In this document: one piece after another, positions 15,811 through 24,672 of the stretch
Position numbering within the stretch: the stretch's first letter is position 1
How the letters are laid out: each line of letters begins with the position of its first letter
Assembly (NCBI RefSeq): GCF_003609995.1
Contig: NZ_AP018786.1
Span: forward strand, 1,932,001-1,996,000
Length of the DNA stretch: 64,000 nt
Origin: Sutterella megalosphaeroides
GTDB taxonomy: Bacteria; Pseudomonadota; Gammaproteobacteria; Burkholderiales; Burkholderiaceae_F
Direction: 5' to 3'
The notes under the pieces: model-generated
Told to the model about the DNA's origin: nothing
Database searches by the model: none
What the model saw: only the letters and a program-made list of their open reading frames with translations
Translations under genes and position numbers: made by a program

Positions 15811-18405
15811 TCAGAGGCGCTTCACGCGCACGGAGCTGTTGTTCGCGAGGTTGCCGCAGACGGGCTGCGCGAAGCCCGTGGCGAACCAGTGCGAGTTGAT
15901 GCCTTCGCGCACCCAGGCGTATTCGGGCGGGAGGTTCTTCGTGCGAACGCCCCCGGAGAAGCCGTGCGAGAAAAGGCTCCCCGGCATGACGCGGTTCGTG
16001 ACCGTCACGCGCGCTTCGCCCTTGACGCCCGTGTCGATACCCGTCACTTCGATCATGTCCCCGGTCGAGATCCCGAGACGTTCGGCGTCGACGGGGTGCA
16101 TCCAAAGCGTCCGGTCCCCGAGGAACTTCGTGGGCCACGTGAAGATGGTCACCCCGGAGCACGACGCGCTGTCCTTCCCCGAGACGAGGAAGAATTCGTC
16201 CGAACGGGGTTTCGGCTGCGTGTAGGCCTTCGGGTATTCGAAGTCGGTGAGACCCTTCAAACCCTTGTCCCGGTACTTCGACGCGCAGAGGAAGGAGACG
16301 ATTTCGGGCTTCCCGGTGGGCGTGCCGAAGGGCTTCTTGTAGGGATAGACCCCGAACTTCTTTTCGGCCGTACGGCACCAACCCTTTTCGGCGATTTCGG
16401 CGGCGATGCGGTCGCCTTCGCCGGGCTTCGATTCGTTCTTCGACGCGATGAACTTCGCCCAGGCCTTTTCGGTCATGCCGTCGAACCACGCCTTCCATTC
16501 TTCGGTCGTGCGGCATTCCTTCGCATAGCCCAAACGATCGGCGGCGCGGTCCGGATAGGCGCGGCGCAGGATTTCGCAGAACTGCCAGATTTCATGGCGC
16601 GCTTCACAGCCTTCGGGAGGCGTGAGACCGGCGCTGTTCAACTGGATGTTGCCGTCGAGCGCCCACTTCACACCCGCGTACTCGTGCCATTCGAGGAACA
16701 TCGTGGACGGCAACACATAGTCCGCGTAGTCGATGATTTCGTGCGGGAGGATGTCCTGCACGACGAGGAGTTCGAGCGCGCGCAGGGCTTCCGCCATGCG
16801 GTTCGAATTCGCTTCGCGGTGGAACATGGTCGAGCCCGTCACGAAGACGGCACGAACGGGATAGGGCTTCTCGTGCAGAATCGCTTCGAAGACGGCCGAG
16901 AAGGTGCCCGAGCTTTCGGGGTAGATTTCCTTGTCGAGGGCCTTCCCGAAGGGAATTTCCCAGGTCTGACCGGCGGGGCCCTTCCCCTTCGTGCCGCTCG
17001 AGGACGCAGAAGGCATCTTGAGGCCGCCGCCCTGAGTGACGACAAAACCTCCCTTCTGATCGAGCGAACCCGTAAAGAGGTTCAAAGCGCTCATCAGCTG
17101 ATAGGCTTCGTTGTCGTTCCCGTTGCGCGACGAATACCAACCGTCGTCGCAGACGCCGCCCAACGTAAAGAATTCGCGCGCGACCGTCGCGATCCGCTCG
17201 GCGGGAATCCCCGTCACGGCGGAAGCTTCTTCGGGCGTCCACTTCGAGGCCGTACGGGCAAAGACCGCATAGGCCGTTTCGACCTCAAGCGTCGCACCGT
17301 TCGGACCCGTCACGGTACCCGTGAAGTCGAGGTCGGGATCGACCCCTTCGGGTTGCGCAAAACCCGTGACCGTCCCCTTTTCGTCCTTGACTAGCCCCAT
17401 GGGGCGAAGCTCGCCGGAGGTCTTGTCCATCACGACGAAGGCCGTGCCGTCCGTCGCACTCGGGCAGCATTCGGCGGCCGTCACGGGCTTCATGGAGTCC
17501 TTCTCGACAAGGTAGGGAGCGTTCGTCCACTTCGCGAGGAACGCGCGGTCGACGAGGTTTTCGCGGATCGCAACGTTCACGAGCGCGTAGATGAAAGCCG
17601 AGTCCGTACCCGGCTTGATGGGGAGCCACTCGGCGTCGCCGAACGCCCCTTCGGGCATGCGCGGATCGACGAAAAGCACGCGGGCACCCTGTTGGCGGGC
17701 GCGGGCGAGGACGCTCGAAACGCCCATGGCGCAGTTGAGCGTTCGACCGATGCAAAGGAGGTACTTCACGCGTTCGTAGTCGGGTTCGACCTTGCCGGCG
17801 CTGTCAAAGCCTTTGCCGAACACCATGCGACGCCCCATGACGGAGGCGCTGTTGCAGGTCGAGCTGTGCCCGATCACGTTCGGGGTGCCGAGCGCCGCAC
17901 CGAACCACTTCTGCATCGAGGAGAAGTTGTGGCTCGTCATCGCGACGGCGCGTTCGCCGTCCTTTTCGCAGATCGCCTTCACCTTGGCGGCGATTTCGTC
18001 GAGCGCCTGATCCCAGGAAATTTCTTCGAACTTCCCTTCGCCCTTGGCGCCCACGCGCTTCATGGGCTTCTTCAGGCGCAAGGGATGCGCCCAGGCCCAG
18101 ACGGCGGACGCCCCGCGGGCGCAGCAGCCGCGCTGCGGGTGCGAGGGGTTCGGCATGATCTTGACCGTCTGAGGCGTGAAGGGTTCGCCCTTCTTGTGCA
18201 TGGCCAGAAGGCCGCAGTAGCCGCCGCAAACGTTGCAGGCGCAGGGACGCGCCTCCCAACCTTCGGATTTCAACTGCGCGACTTCGGCTTCGAGCGTCGA
18301 CCAGGGGACGGCCGCACCCGCAACCGTCGCACCCGCCGCGCCGAGGAACGTACGGCGGGAAAGCTTGGGGAGAACCGTAGCGCTTTCCTTGGTGTTCTTC
18401 GTCAT
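15811..18405 (-). CDS. Tat-exported molybdopterin oxidoreductase, Psr/Phs/Ttr-like catalytic subunit
   Basis: The 864-residue catalytic subunit begins with a Tat leader (LSRRTFLGAAGATVAGAAV, residues ~15-33). The [4Fe-4S] ligands are C57, C60 and C64 in CNVCGGYC plus C94 or C95 in RGCCARGAS. C184 in HSSTCNSASV sits where Psr/Phs-type enzymes carry the molybdenum-ligating cysteine, unlike the serine of DmsA. IPIKPGTDS-like and C-terminal MoCo-binding motifs are present (LGISTGDMIEVTG, VMPGSLFSHGF). With a ferredoxin and NrfD subunit the operon fits polysulfide, thiosulfate or tetrathionate reductases; the substrate cannot be decided from sequence. The start at 18405 follows AAGGAGAGATTCCACC; the 54-codon upstream extension lacks such a site. 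Confidence 0.88.
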   Translation of the reverse strand: MTKNTKESATVLPKLSRRTFLGAAGATVAGAAVPWSTLEAEVAQLKSEGWEARPCACNVCGGYCGLLAMHKKGEPFTPQTVKIMPNPSHPQRGCCARGASAVWAWAHPLRLKKPMKRVGAKGEGKFEEISWDQALDEIAAKVKAICEKDGERAVAMTSHNFSSMQKWFGAALGTPNVIGHSSTCNSASVMGRRMVFGKGFDSAGKVEPDYERVKYLLCIGRTLNCAMGVSSVLARARQQGARVLFVDPRMPEGAFGDAEWLPIKPGTDSAFIYALVNVAIRENLVDRAFLAKWTNAPYLVEKDSMKPVTAAECCPSATDGTAFVVMDKTSGELRPMGLVKDEKGTVTGFAQPEGVDPDLDFTGTVTGPNGATLEVETAYAVFARTASKWTPEEASAVTGIPAERIATVAREFFTLGGVCDDGWYSSRNGNDNEAYQLMSALNLFTGSLDQKGGFVVTQGGGLKMPSASSSGTKGKGPAGQTWEIPFGKALDKEIYPESSGTFSAVFEAILHEKPYPVRAVFVTGSTMFHREANSNRMAEALRALELLVVQDILPHEIIDYADYVLPSTMFLEWHEYAGVKWALDGNIQLNSAGLTPPEGCEARHEIWQFCEILRRAYPDRAADRLGYAKECRTTEEWKAWFDGMTEKAWAKFIASKNESKPGEGDRIAAEIAEKGWCRTAEKKFGVYPYKKPFGTPTGKPEIVSFLCASKYRDKGLKGLTDFEYPKAYTQPKPRSDEFFLVSGKDSASCSGVTIFTWPTKFLGDRTLWMHPVDAERLGISTGDMIEVTGIDTGVKGEARVTVTNRVMPGSLFSHGFSGGVRTKNLPPEYAWVREGINSHWFATGFAQPVCGNLANNSSVRVKRL

Positions 18406-19007
18406 GGTGGAATCTCTCCTTAAGTTGCCGCTCCGTCGCTCGGGAAGGAAGAGGGCCCCCTTTCGAGGCGGGCGGCTCGTTCGTGCTTCGTTTCGGGCTT
18501 TTTTCCGGGGGTCTCTGCCGCAACTTTCCCTGCGGCTCACGGAAAACGCGCCGAACGACCGCCTCACACTAAAGTAAAGGCCCTACCTTCGTATGTGCGT
18601 ATTTGTGCGTAGGATCGGCTAACCCGCTATTCCTTTTAAACATAACGAAAATCCTCAACTTTTTGCTTAATCCTTTCCGCCTACCCTATCCGCTTCAAAA
18701 ACATGAGATTTTTCTGTGAAACGGCCGTTTTCGACCTTTTGCAAGGTTCCGAATTTCCGACAAAATCCGTCGACTATCGAGCCATATATTTTTATTATCT
18801 CCGTCTATGGGTAGGACGCGACGCGCATGAAGCAGCCCGGGGCGCGATGCTTCGAAAGGCGCATAAACACGGAAGAGTTGCAGGACGGGCGGCTCGCCCG
18901 GAGAGGTGTCGGGAAGCCGTCGGCGAGACGTCGAAGGGCGTCGCACGTACCGAGAGAGGCGACGGGAGGCGAGGAAGACGGAAGAGGAAGGGGGCCGCAA
19001 AGGAAGA
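18406..19007. other. Long intergenic region upstream of the molybdoenzyme operon
   Basis: No gene is supported. The portion 18570-18800 is AT-rich and should hold the promoter of the minus-strand molybdoenzyme operon. It includes the direct repeat at 18594-18611. The rest (18830-19000) is GC-rich and carries only shadow frames. Confidence 0.6.
18594..18611. promoter_or_regulatory. Direct repeat TGTGCGTA x2, candidate activator site
   Basis: TGTGCGTA occurs at 18594-18601 and 18604-18611, a 10-base period (one helical turn), about 190 bases before the molybdoenzyme start. Tandem sites of this spacing are typical of response-regulator dimers. The binding protein is unknown. Confidence 0.35.
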
Positions 19008-19042
19008 AACCCCGTCCGGGATGCGGTATCCCGAACGGGGTT
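19005..19042 (-). terminator. Terminator of the hydrogenase structural operon
   Basis: A 15-bp stem with one mismatch (AACCCCGTCCGGGAT / ATCCCGAACGGGGTT) is followed on the minus strand by TTCTTCCTTT. It lies ~100 bases after the cytochrome b stop. A second hairpin, CTGCGGCTTC/GAAGCCGCAG (19066-19106), lies between and lacks a U-run. Confidence 0.85.
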
Positions 19043-19139
19043 CGTGTTGTCGCGCTTTGGTACGGTCCTGCGGCTTCGGGGAGGGAGAACGCTCCCTTGA
19101 AGCCGCAGGGGCTCGCGCAGCCTTTCGCGATTCAAGCGC

Positions 19140-19844
19140 TCAGTGGCCCTTGAACATGCGAAGGCCCGTGCTCATCGACGAGAGGGTCGTAGCACCCCCC
19201 ATCACGTCTTCGCGGAAGCTCATGTAGATGTGAGCGATCGAGAAGAGGATGAAGACGTACATGAGCGCGTGGTGCACCGTACGAACGGCCTGCGCGTCGC
19301 CGAAGAGCGTGAAGACCCAACCGAAGTAGGTCATCCAACCCGTATCCCACCCCCAGGCCTGGGCGTAGAGCGCGAGACCCGTGATGATGATGAGGAAGGA
19401 CCCGAGCACGAACATCGCGAACATCGCGAGCTGCGCCAGGGGGTTGTGCCCCGCGTACTCCGGAGCGGTCTTCTTCATGAAGAGGTAGTAGGCGACCTGC
19501 GAGAAGACGCCCTTCCACCACTTGAAGGACCACAGAGGCGGCAGGAAGATCATGCGGGCGTAGCGGTTCCCGACCGCGGCCCAGTAGAGGCGATAGACGA
19601 AAAGCCCCGTAAAGACGATGCCGGCGACGAAGTGGGCGAGACGCACGTAACCGAAGTCGTACGTCGACCACGTATCGCCGATATTCGCCGTGAGCGGAGC
19701 CCCGATCAGAAAGCCCGTGACGATCATCACGGCCATTGCGATCGCCATCGCCCAGTGCCAGACGCGCACGGGTGCTTCCCACACGTAGATGGGATGCGTT
19801 CCCGCGGAAACGTCGACCTCGAAGGTGACCGGATCGATTTTCAT
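19140..19844 (-). CDS. hyaC: [NiFe] hydrogenase b-type cytochrome subunit
   Basis: The 234-residue membrane protein has four hydrophobic helices, beginning in VWEAPVRVWHWAMAIAMAVMIVTGFL. The haem-ligand histidines of the HyaC/HupC family are present (VRVWHWAM, VRLAHFVAG, VRTVHHALMY, IAHIYMSF). It anchors the small-large subunit pair and passes electrons from H2 to quinone. It is third in the operon, 81 bases after the large subunit, with AAAGGAG before the ATG. In E. coli the next gene would be the protease hyaD; here nothing follows but the terminator. Confidence 0.93.
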   Translation of the reverse strand: MKIDPVTFEVDVSAGTHPIYVWEAPVRVWHWAMAIAMAVMIVTGFLIGAPLTANIGDTWSTYDFGYVRLAHFVAGIVFTGLFVYRLYWAAVGNRYARMIFLPPLWSFKWWKGVFSQVAYYLFMKKTAPEYAGHNPLAQLAMFAMFVLGSFLIIITGLALYAQAWGWDTGWMTYFGWVFTLFGDAQAVRTVHHALMYVFILFSIAHIYMSFREDVMGGATTLSSMSTGLRMFKGH

Positions 19845-19925
19845 ATCTAACTCCTTTGAGTTCCGGGGAGGCGGGGCGAAGCCAAGCGGCGCGCCCTCCT
19901 CCCGCGGCCCTCGTCGTTATCGGGC

Positions 19926-21692
19926 TCAGCGAACCCGCACGCGGCAGAGTTCTTCACCCTCGGGGTTGTAGAGATGCGTCGCGCACGCGAGACACGGGTC
20001 GAAACTGTGAATCGTGCGGATGATCTCGAGGGGACGTTCCGGATCCGCCACGGGCGTACCGATCAGGGACGACTCGAACGCGCCCAGAGCGCCTTCGGGC
20101 GAACGCGGCGACGCGTTCCACGTGGTCGGCACGATCGCCTGCCAGTTGGCGATGCGCGTATCCTTGATGACGCACCAGTGACCGAGAGCCCCGCGCGGCG
20201 CTTCGCAGAAGCCCACGCCGCGGCATTCCTTCGGCCACGTCTTCGGCTCCCAGAACTCCATGTTCGCCGCCGCTTCGTCGCCCGCCTTGATGTTGGCGGT
20301 GAGGTCGTCGACGTACTGAACCATCTTCTGAGCCGCCCAACGGCATTCGAGCGCGCGGGCCGCGTGACGACCGAGCGTCGAGAAGACCGCTTCGAGCGGG
20401 AGGTTGAGTTCCTGCAGAAGGCCGAGCGCGGGTTCCTTGATGTGCGGAACGTTCTTCGCGACGCCCATGACGAGGCGGGCGAGCGGACCCACTTCCATCA
20501 TGTGGCCCTTCCAGCGCGGCGACTTGATCCAGGAGTACTTGCCGTCGGCCGAGAGCCACTTGAACTTCGTCTTCGTGCCGTCCGAGCCCGGAGGAAGTTC
20601 GAAGGCCTGGTCCGTGACGCCTTCCCAGGGGTGCAGACCCTTGGCGGCATCGGGGTACTTGTACCAGGAGTGGTCGACGTATTCCTGAATCTGTTCGAGG
20701 TCGCGCAGATCGACGTCGTGAACTTCGTCCAACTTCCCGTCGATGATGGCGCCGCGCGGGAGTTGCAGGCTCGCATCCGACCAGTCGTTCGCGACTTCGG
20801 GGAAGTCGCCGTAGCAAAGGACGTTCTTGCCGGAAAGGCCCCCGCCCACCTTGAACCACTCGGGGTAGAAGGAAGCGATCGCCTTGATGTCGGGCAGATA
20901 CACGTTCTCAACCATTTCGAGCGACCGCTTCGCGATGTCGCGCATGTAGTTGAGGGTGACTTCGTTCACCATCGTACCCTGAGCGCCCGTGTCGTGGACG
21001 TTGATCGGGCAGGCGACGCCGCCGACCAAGTAGTTCGGGTGCGGGTTCTTGCCGCCCAGAATCGTGTGGATGCGCACGATTTCCTTCTGGAAGTCGAGCA
21101 CTTCGAGGTAGTGCGTGACGGCAAGGAGGTTCACCGCGGGCGGAAGCTTCATTTCCGGGTGACCCCAGTAGCCCTTGTTGAAGATGCCGAGCTGACCCGA
21201 AGCGACGAACTTCTTCAGGCGATTCTGCACGTCGCGGAAGTACCCGACCGAAGCGAGCGGATGCTTCGGGGAGATCTTCTGCTGCAGGTCGGCCGTTTCG
21301 CGGGGATCCGCATCGAGAGCGCTCACCACGTCGACCCAGTCGAGGGCCGAGAGCTGATAGAAGTGCACGATGTGGTCGTGTACGTAGAGGGTCGCGTTCA
21401 TCAGGTTGCGGATGATGTTCGCGTTCTTCGGGATCTTGATCCCGATCGCGTCTTCGACGCTGCGAACGGCGGCGAGAGCGTGGATGCCCGTGCACACGCC
21501 GCAGATGCGTTCCACGAACGCCCAGGCGTCGCGCGGATCGCGCCCTTTGAGAATCACTTCAAGCCCGCGCCACATGGTGCCCGTGCTCATCGAGTCCGCA
21601 ATGCGGTTGTCTTCGCCCAGCAACGCCTGCACGCGAAGGTGACCTTCGATGCGGGTGACGGGGTCGACGACGATACGGCGTTCGTTGCTCAT
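19926..21692 (-). CDS. hyaB: [NiFe] hydrogenase large subunit (group 1 uptake type)
   Basis: The 588-residue catalytic subunit carries the NiFe(CN)2CO site. The two ligand pairs are [10 protein letters not shown] (residues ~63-72) and DPCLACATH near the C-terminus. After the final His comes a 15-residue tail ([15 protein letters not shown]) of the kind removed by a HyaD/HybD-type protease once nickel is inserted, so the gene encodes the precursor. Its start overlaps the small-subunit stop by 4 bases (21689-21692). The sequence resembles HyaB throughout ([34 protein letters not shown]). The protease gene is not in this window. Confidence 0.96.
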   Translation of the reverse strand: MSNERRIVVDPVTRIEGHLRVQALLGEDNRIADSMSTGTMWRGLEVILKGRDPRDAWAFVERICGVCTGIHALAAVRSVEDAIGIKIPKNANIIRNLMNATLYVHDHIVHFYQLSALDWVDVVSALDADPRETADLQQKISPKHPLASVGYFRDVQNRLKKFVASGQLGIFNKGYWGHPEMKLPPAVNLLAVTHYLEVLDFQKEIVRIHTILGGKNPHPNYLVGGVACPINVHDTGAQGTMVNEVTLNYMRDIAKRSLEMVENVYLPDIKAIASFYPEWFKVGGGLSGKNVLCYGDFPEVANDWSDASLQLPRGAIIDGKLDEVHDVDLRDLEQIQEYVDHSWYKYPDAAKGLHPWEGVTDQAFELPPGSDGTKTKFKWLSADGKYSWIKSPRWKGHMMEVGPLARLVMGVAKNVPHIKEPALGLLQELNLPLEAVFSTLGRHAARALECRWAAQKMVQYVDDLTANIKAGDEAAANMEFWEPKTWPKECRGVGFCEAPRGALGHWCVIKDTRIANWQAIVPTTWNASPRSPEGALGAFESSLIGTPVADPERPLEIIRTIHSFDPCLACATHLYNPEGEELCRVRVR

Positions 21693-22783
21693 TCCTTGCC
21701 TCCGATTTCCTTATTCGTCTTGTTGCGGGCCTGTGCGACCGCGCTCAAAGCAGCGTGTGCGGCCGCGGCGGCGCCGACGACGGCAACCGTCGCCAACCCC
21801 ACCTTGTCGACCGTCGATTCGACGCCGCCCCAGCCCGGGGGCAGAACCGTCGTTTCGTGTTCGTAGAAAGAGCCCTTATCAAAGAAGTTCGGTTCCGAGC
21901 AACCGATGCAACCGTGACCCGACTGAACCGGCCACGAGAGACCTTCGTTCCAGCGAACCGTGGAGCAGGCGTTGTAGGTCGTCGGCCCCTTGCAGCCCAC
22001 CTTGTAGAGGCAGTAGCCGAGCTTCGCCCCGAGGTCGTCGAACTGCTCGACGAACTGGCCCGCGTCGAAGTGACCGCGGCGGTAGCACTTGTCGTGGATG
22101 CGCTGGCCGTAGAACATCTTCGGACGCCCCATGCGGTCAAGCGGCGGCAGACGGTCGTAGGTGAGGATGTAGGTGACGACGGCCGTCATCACTTCCGGAA
22201 TCGGGGGGCAACCCGGGACGAGCACGATGGGCTTATCCTTGATGATTTCCGTAATCGGCACGGCGTGCGTCGGATTCGGCTTCGCCGCCTGCACGCAACC
22301 CCACGAAGCGCAGGAACCCCAGCCGATCACGGCCTTGGCGTCCTTGGCGACGTGCTTGATCTTGTCGAGGAAGATTTCCCCGCCCGGGATGCAGTTGACG
22401 CCGTCGTCGGCAAGCGGAACGTTCCCTTCCACGGCGAGGATGTAGTTGCCCTTGTACTTCGTGATCGTCTCTTCGAGGGCTTCTTCGGCCTGCGCGCCCG
22501 CCGCGGCCATGATCGTGTCGTCGTAGTCGAGCGAGATCATGGAAAGGACGAGGTCCTTGGCGACGGGGGTGTAGGAACGAATGAAGGATTCCGTGCAGCA
22601 CGTGCATTCAAGCCCGTGCAGCCACACGACGGGCGTGCGGGGTTTCGTCTCCATCGCCTGAGCGATTTCCTGAGCGCCCGCGTTGCCGAGCCCGAGGCTC
22701 GCTGCCGTGAGCGAGCAGAACTGCAGGAAGCTTCGCCGGCTCACGCCCCGGCGGCGAAGAGCTTCGTATTGCGTTTCAAACAT
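21689..22783 (-). CDS. hyaA: [NiFe] hydrogenase small subunit
   Basis: The 364-residue electron-transfer subunit has a Tat signal ([18 protein letters not shown], residues ~16-33) that exports the folded heterodimer. Proximal cluster ligands start with [10 protein letters not shown]; further cysteines are in [27 protein letters not shown] to YKVGCKG, and the C-terminal [13 protein letters not shown]-terminal hydrophobic helix ([22 protein letters not shown]) anchors it to the membrane. I chose the ATG at 22783 (GGGAGAAC upstream); the 42-codon upstream frame extension has no signal character. First gene of the operon, 4-base overlap with the large subunit. Confidence 0.95.
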   Translation of the reverse strand: MFETQYEALRRRGVSRRSFLQFCSLTAASLGLGNAGAQEIAQAMETKPRTPVVWLHGLECTCCTESFIRSYTPVAKDLVLSMISLDYDDTIMAAAGAQAEEALEETITKYKGNYILAVEGNVPLADDGVNCIPGGEIFLDKIKHVAKDAKAVIGWGSCASWGCVQAAKPNPTHAVPITEIIKDKPIVLVPGCPPIPEVMTAVVTYILTYDRLPPLDRMGRPKMFYGQRIHDKCYRRGHFDAGQFVEQFDDLGAKLGYCLYKVGCKGPTTYNACSTVRWNEGLSWPVQSGHGCIGCSEPNFFDKGSFYEHETTVLPPGWGGVESTVDKVGLATVAVVGAAAAAHAALSAVAQARNKTNKEIGGKE

Positions 22784-23040
22784 AGGGGTTCTCCCACGCA
22801 TTGTTTTTATCCGGACCGAAAGACCGAAGGACTTCGCACCGGGCGACGGTGTTTTGCTCTCGAAGTCCTCCGCCCTTTCGGGCAAAGGAACGGACGACGG
22901 ATGAGACATCCGCCCGACCTCCTCACTTTGAAGGTTAACGGGAGAGTCCGCGCGAAACCATTGGTCGAAACAACGGTTTTGCTTGTTTATTCATAGTTAT
23001 TTGGTACTAGGCGGAGGTAGAAACAGAAGGCCGGCGTACG
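22784..23040. other. Upstream region of the hydrogenase operon
   Basis: This gene-free stretch contains the hydrogenase promoter on the minus strand, most likely in the AT-rich part 22970-23010. No clear -35/-10 pair, FNR box or sigma-54 site could be established by eye. Confidence 0.5.
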
Positions 23041-23063
23041 AAAAACGGCTCCGAAGAGCCGTT
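23041..23063 (-). terminator. Terminator of the exported flavodoxin-2 gene
   Basis: The perfect stem AACGGCTC/GAGCCGTT with loop CGAA is followed on the minus strand by TTTTT. It lies 70 bases after the stop. Confidence 0.85.
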
Positions 23064-23133
23064 GGGTGGTGTTGGGGATGTCGGGCGTACGGCAAACGGA
23101 GCGACGGTTTTCCTGCCGCCCGATGCCGGTCGA

Positions 23134-24012
23134 TTACTTGAGACCGAAGTTGCGGTCAAGCGACGCCTTCAGGTCGTCGCGCAACTTCTGCAACTTCTCG
23201 GCATAGTCCGCATCGTGGTTCCCGGGCGTGCGGTCGTTGACGAACTGACCGAGGTTCTTCACGCCCCAGAAGCCCGCCGTATCGTCCCAAACAGTCTTGT
23301 ACGCCGTCATGTAGCTGTCCCAGATCGGGTTCGACTTCTCGCCCGCCTTCTGCGGGATGCCATCGCCAACGGAGCCTCGGCCCATGCCGACCCAGCCCGC
23401 ATTCATAATGAGAAAAATGCCCTTGTCCTTCAAAAGGCCTTCGAGGCCCTTCTCGGTGTCGCGGTAAGCGAACTGCTTCGAGAAGACGCGTTCCGTATAG
23501 CCCTTCGTGATGGCGTTCGGCGAATCGTGCCAGTTCGGGTAGCAGAAGACGATGTAGTCGGCCGCAGAGACGATAAGCTGCTCGACCGCCACGTCCTTCG
23601 GCGCGGGACCGAACCCGTCCTTCGCATGGAAGAAGGATTCGAGCGGAAGAACGGGATTGAAGCCGATTTTGTAAAGGTCGCGGATTTCGACTTCGAGGCC
23701 CTTCTCCATGAAGTGCTTCGCAGCGGTGTTGACAAGGTCCCACTCGACCGATTCATGCCGGGGATCGCCCACCACGAAAAGCACGCGCTTCGCCTTCCCG
23801 TCGCGGGTAAAACCGTTCGGAACAATCTTTTGACGAAGTTTCTCGGGCACGACGGACGCGGACGTCACCGCATCGACGTTTTCGGGCATGGCTCCGCCCT
23901 GAATATTGACTTTGACGGTGGCGCCGCTTACCGCTTCCGGAGCAGCTTGGAGGGCGGGGGCGGCAAGGGCCGCGGCGGCGGCACAGACGAGAGCGCAAAC
24001 GGACTTTTGCAT
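23134..24012 (-). CDS. Exported NAD(P)H:quinone oxidoreductase-like (flavodoxin_2) protein
   Basis: A 292-residue protein with a Sec-type signal peptide (KSVCALVCAAAAALAAPALQAA) and a flavodoxin_2/MdaB-KefF-type fold from residue ~75: RVLFVVGDPRHESVEWDLV, ADYIVFCYPNWHDSPNAITKGYTERVFSKQFAY, and IMNAGWVGMG. Between signal and domain lies VSGATVKVNIQGG and DAVTSASVV, reminiscent of FMN-binding (SGAT-type) motifs that receive covalent FMN in other exported flavoproteins. Cytoplasmic relatives reduce quinones with NAD(P)H, which is not available in the periplasm, so another donor must serve. The ATG follows AGGAAGAACC. It was probably once the direct neighbour of the 28532 lipoprotein gene (see the duplicated segments). 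Confidence 0.8.
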   Translation of the reverse strand: MQKSVCALVCAAAAALAAPALQAAPEAVSGATVKVNIQGGAMPENVDAVTSASVVPEKLRQKIVPNGFTRDGKAKRVLFVVGDPRHESVEWDLVNTAAKHFMEKGLEVEIRDLYKIGFNPVLPLESFFHAKDGFGPAPKDVAVEQLIVSAADYIVFCYPNWHDSPNAITKGYTERVFSKQFAYRDTEKGLEGLLKDKGIFLIMNAGWVGMGRGSVGDGIPQKAGEKSNPIWDSYMTAYKTVWDDTAGFWGVKNLGQFVNDRTPGNHDADYAEKLQKLRDDLKASLDRNFGLK

Positions 24013-24280
24013 GGTTCTTCCTCTTTTTTTCCCGGGTCGTGATCGATGACGACGATCCGGAAACACGCGCGGCGGAGCCGAAAGAAGCGCACGAGCGAGG
24101 AAATCCGCAAGGCCGAATGCGTCGGTGCGTGCGAAGCACTTGGGCACTTCAACATGCATCCGACGGTCGAGCGACCCGAAAAGCCCGACCGTCCAAGAGA
24201 ATCCTCGGTCTCGGGCGGTGTGGTGAACCGAGCGCAGGCGGCGCTTCCGAGATCGAACAAACAGTGCTTCTCGCGACGGC

Positions 24281-24636
24281 GAACGTTAAGGAGGCGGCAA
24301 GAGCCTTGCCTCTAGCGGGTAGCCGGCGAGTATTCTACCGTCCGACCTTAAGCCACAAACCCCGTGTTAACACCGAATTATTCGAATCTCCATCCCCGAA
24401 AAAACCCGAACCTTCCGACGAAAAACGTGCTCCTCCGAACGTTCGGAGAGCACGTTTCAAATGATCCCGCACGGGCGCTCGGGCGGCGTCGATGCGGGGC
24501 GGATCGGGGCGGCGGGAAGTACGGATGAGCCTTACTTCGCTACGGCCTTCTTGTCCTTCTCAGCCGACTTCGTAACGTCGTTCACGCCCTCGGGCGCGAC
24601 GACGAGGTGCACGCCCTTGTTCGAGAGCACGAACGG
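24281..24636 (-). repeat. Duplicated segment, copy A (lipoprotein 3' end, terminator, promoter-like region)
   Basis: This stretch matches 28281-28663 through most of its length at roughly 80% by eye, with small gaps. Shared marks are GAACGTTAAGGAGGCGG, CCTCTAGCGGGTAGCCGGC, TATTCTACCGTCCGAC, TTAACACCGAATTAT, the terminator and the end of the lipoprotein reading frame. It lies after mcrC, so copies A and B bracket the mcrBC genes in the same orientation. Confidence 0.85.
24423..24459 (-). terminator. Terminator after mcrC (copy A)
   Basis: ACGTGCTC..CTCCGAAC pairs with GTTCGGAG.AGCACGT, followed on the minus strand by TTTTT. It is the duplicate of the lipoprotein terminator at 28423-28459. Confidence 0.85.
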
Positions 24637-24652
24637 CACTCCGGCGGTTTGA
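24532..24652 (-). pseudogene. Truncated 3' fragment of the 28532-29500 lipoprotein gene
   Basis: On the minus strand this reads PFVLSNKGVHLVVAPEGVND...AEKDKKAVAK and stops (TAA at 24532-24534). It matches the end of the intact lipoprotein, PFLLSNKGVHLFVAPEGMND. It has no start codon and its upstream part is replaced by mcrC. It shows that the DNA left of mcrC came from a duplicated lipoprotein 3' end. Confidence 0.85.
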
Positions 24653-24672
24653 CCGAACCTCCGGCCGTCGAG

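Noticed and set aside
22784-23040. Possible FNR box ahead of the hydrogenase operon
   Set aside because: TTGTTTCGACCAA on the minus strand has the wrong half-site sequence and spacing for TTGATNNNNATCAA.
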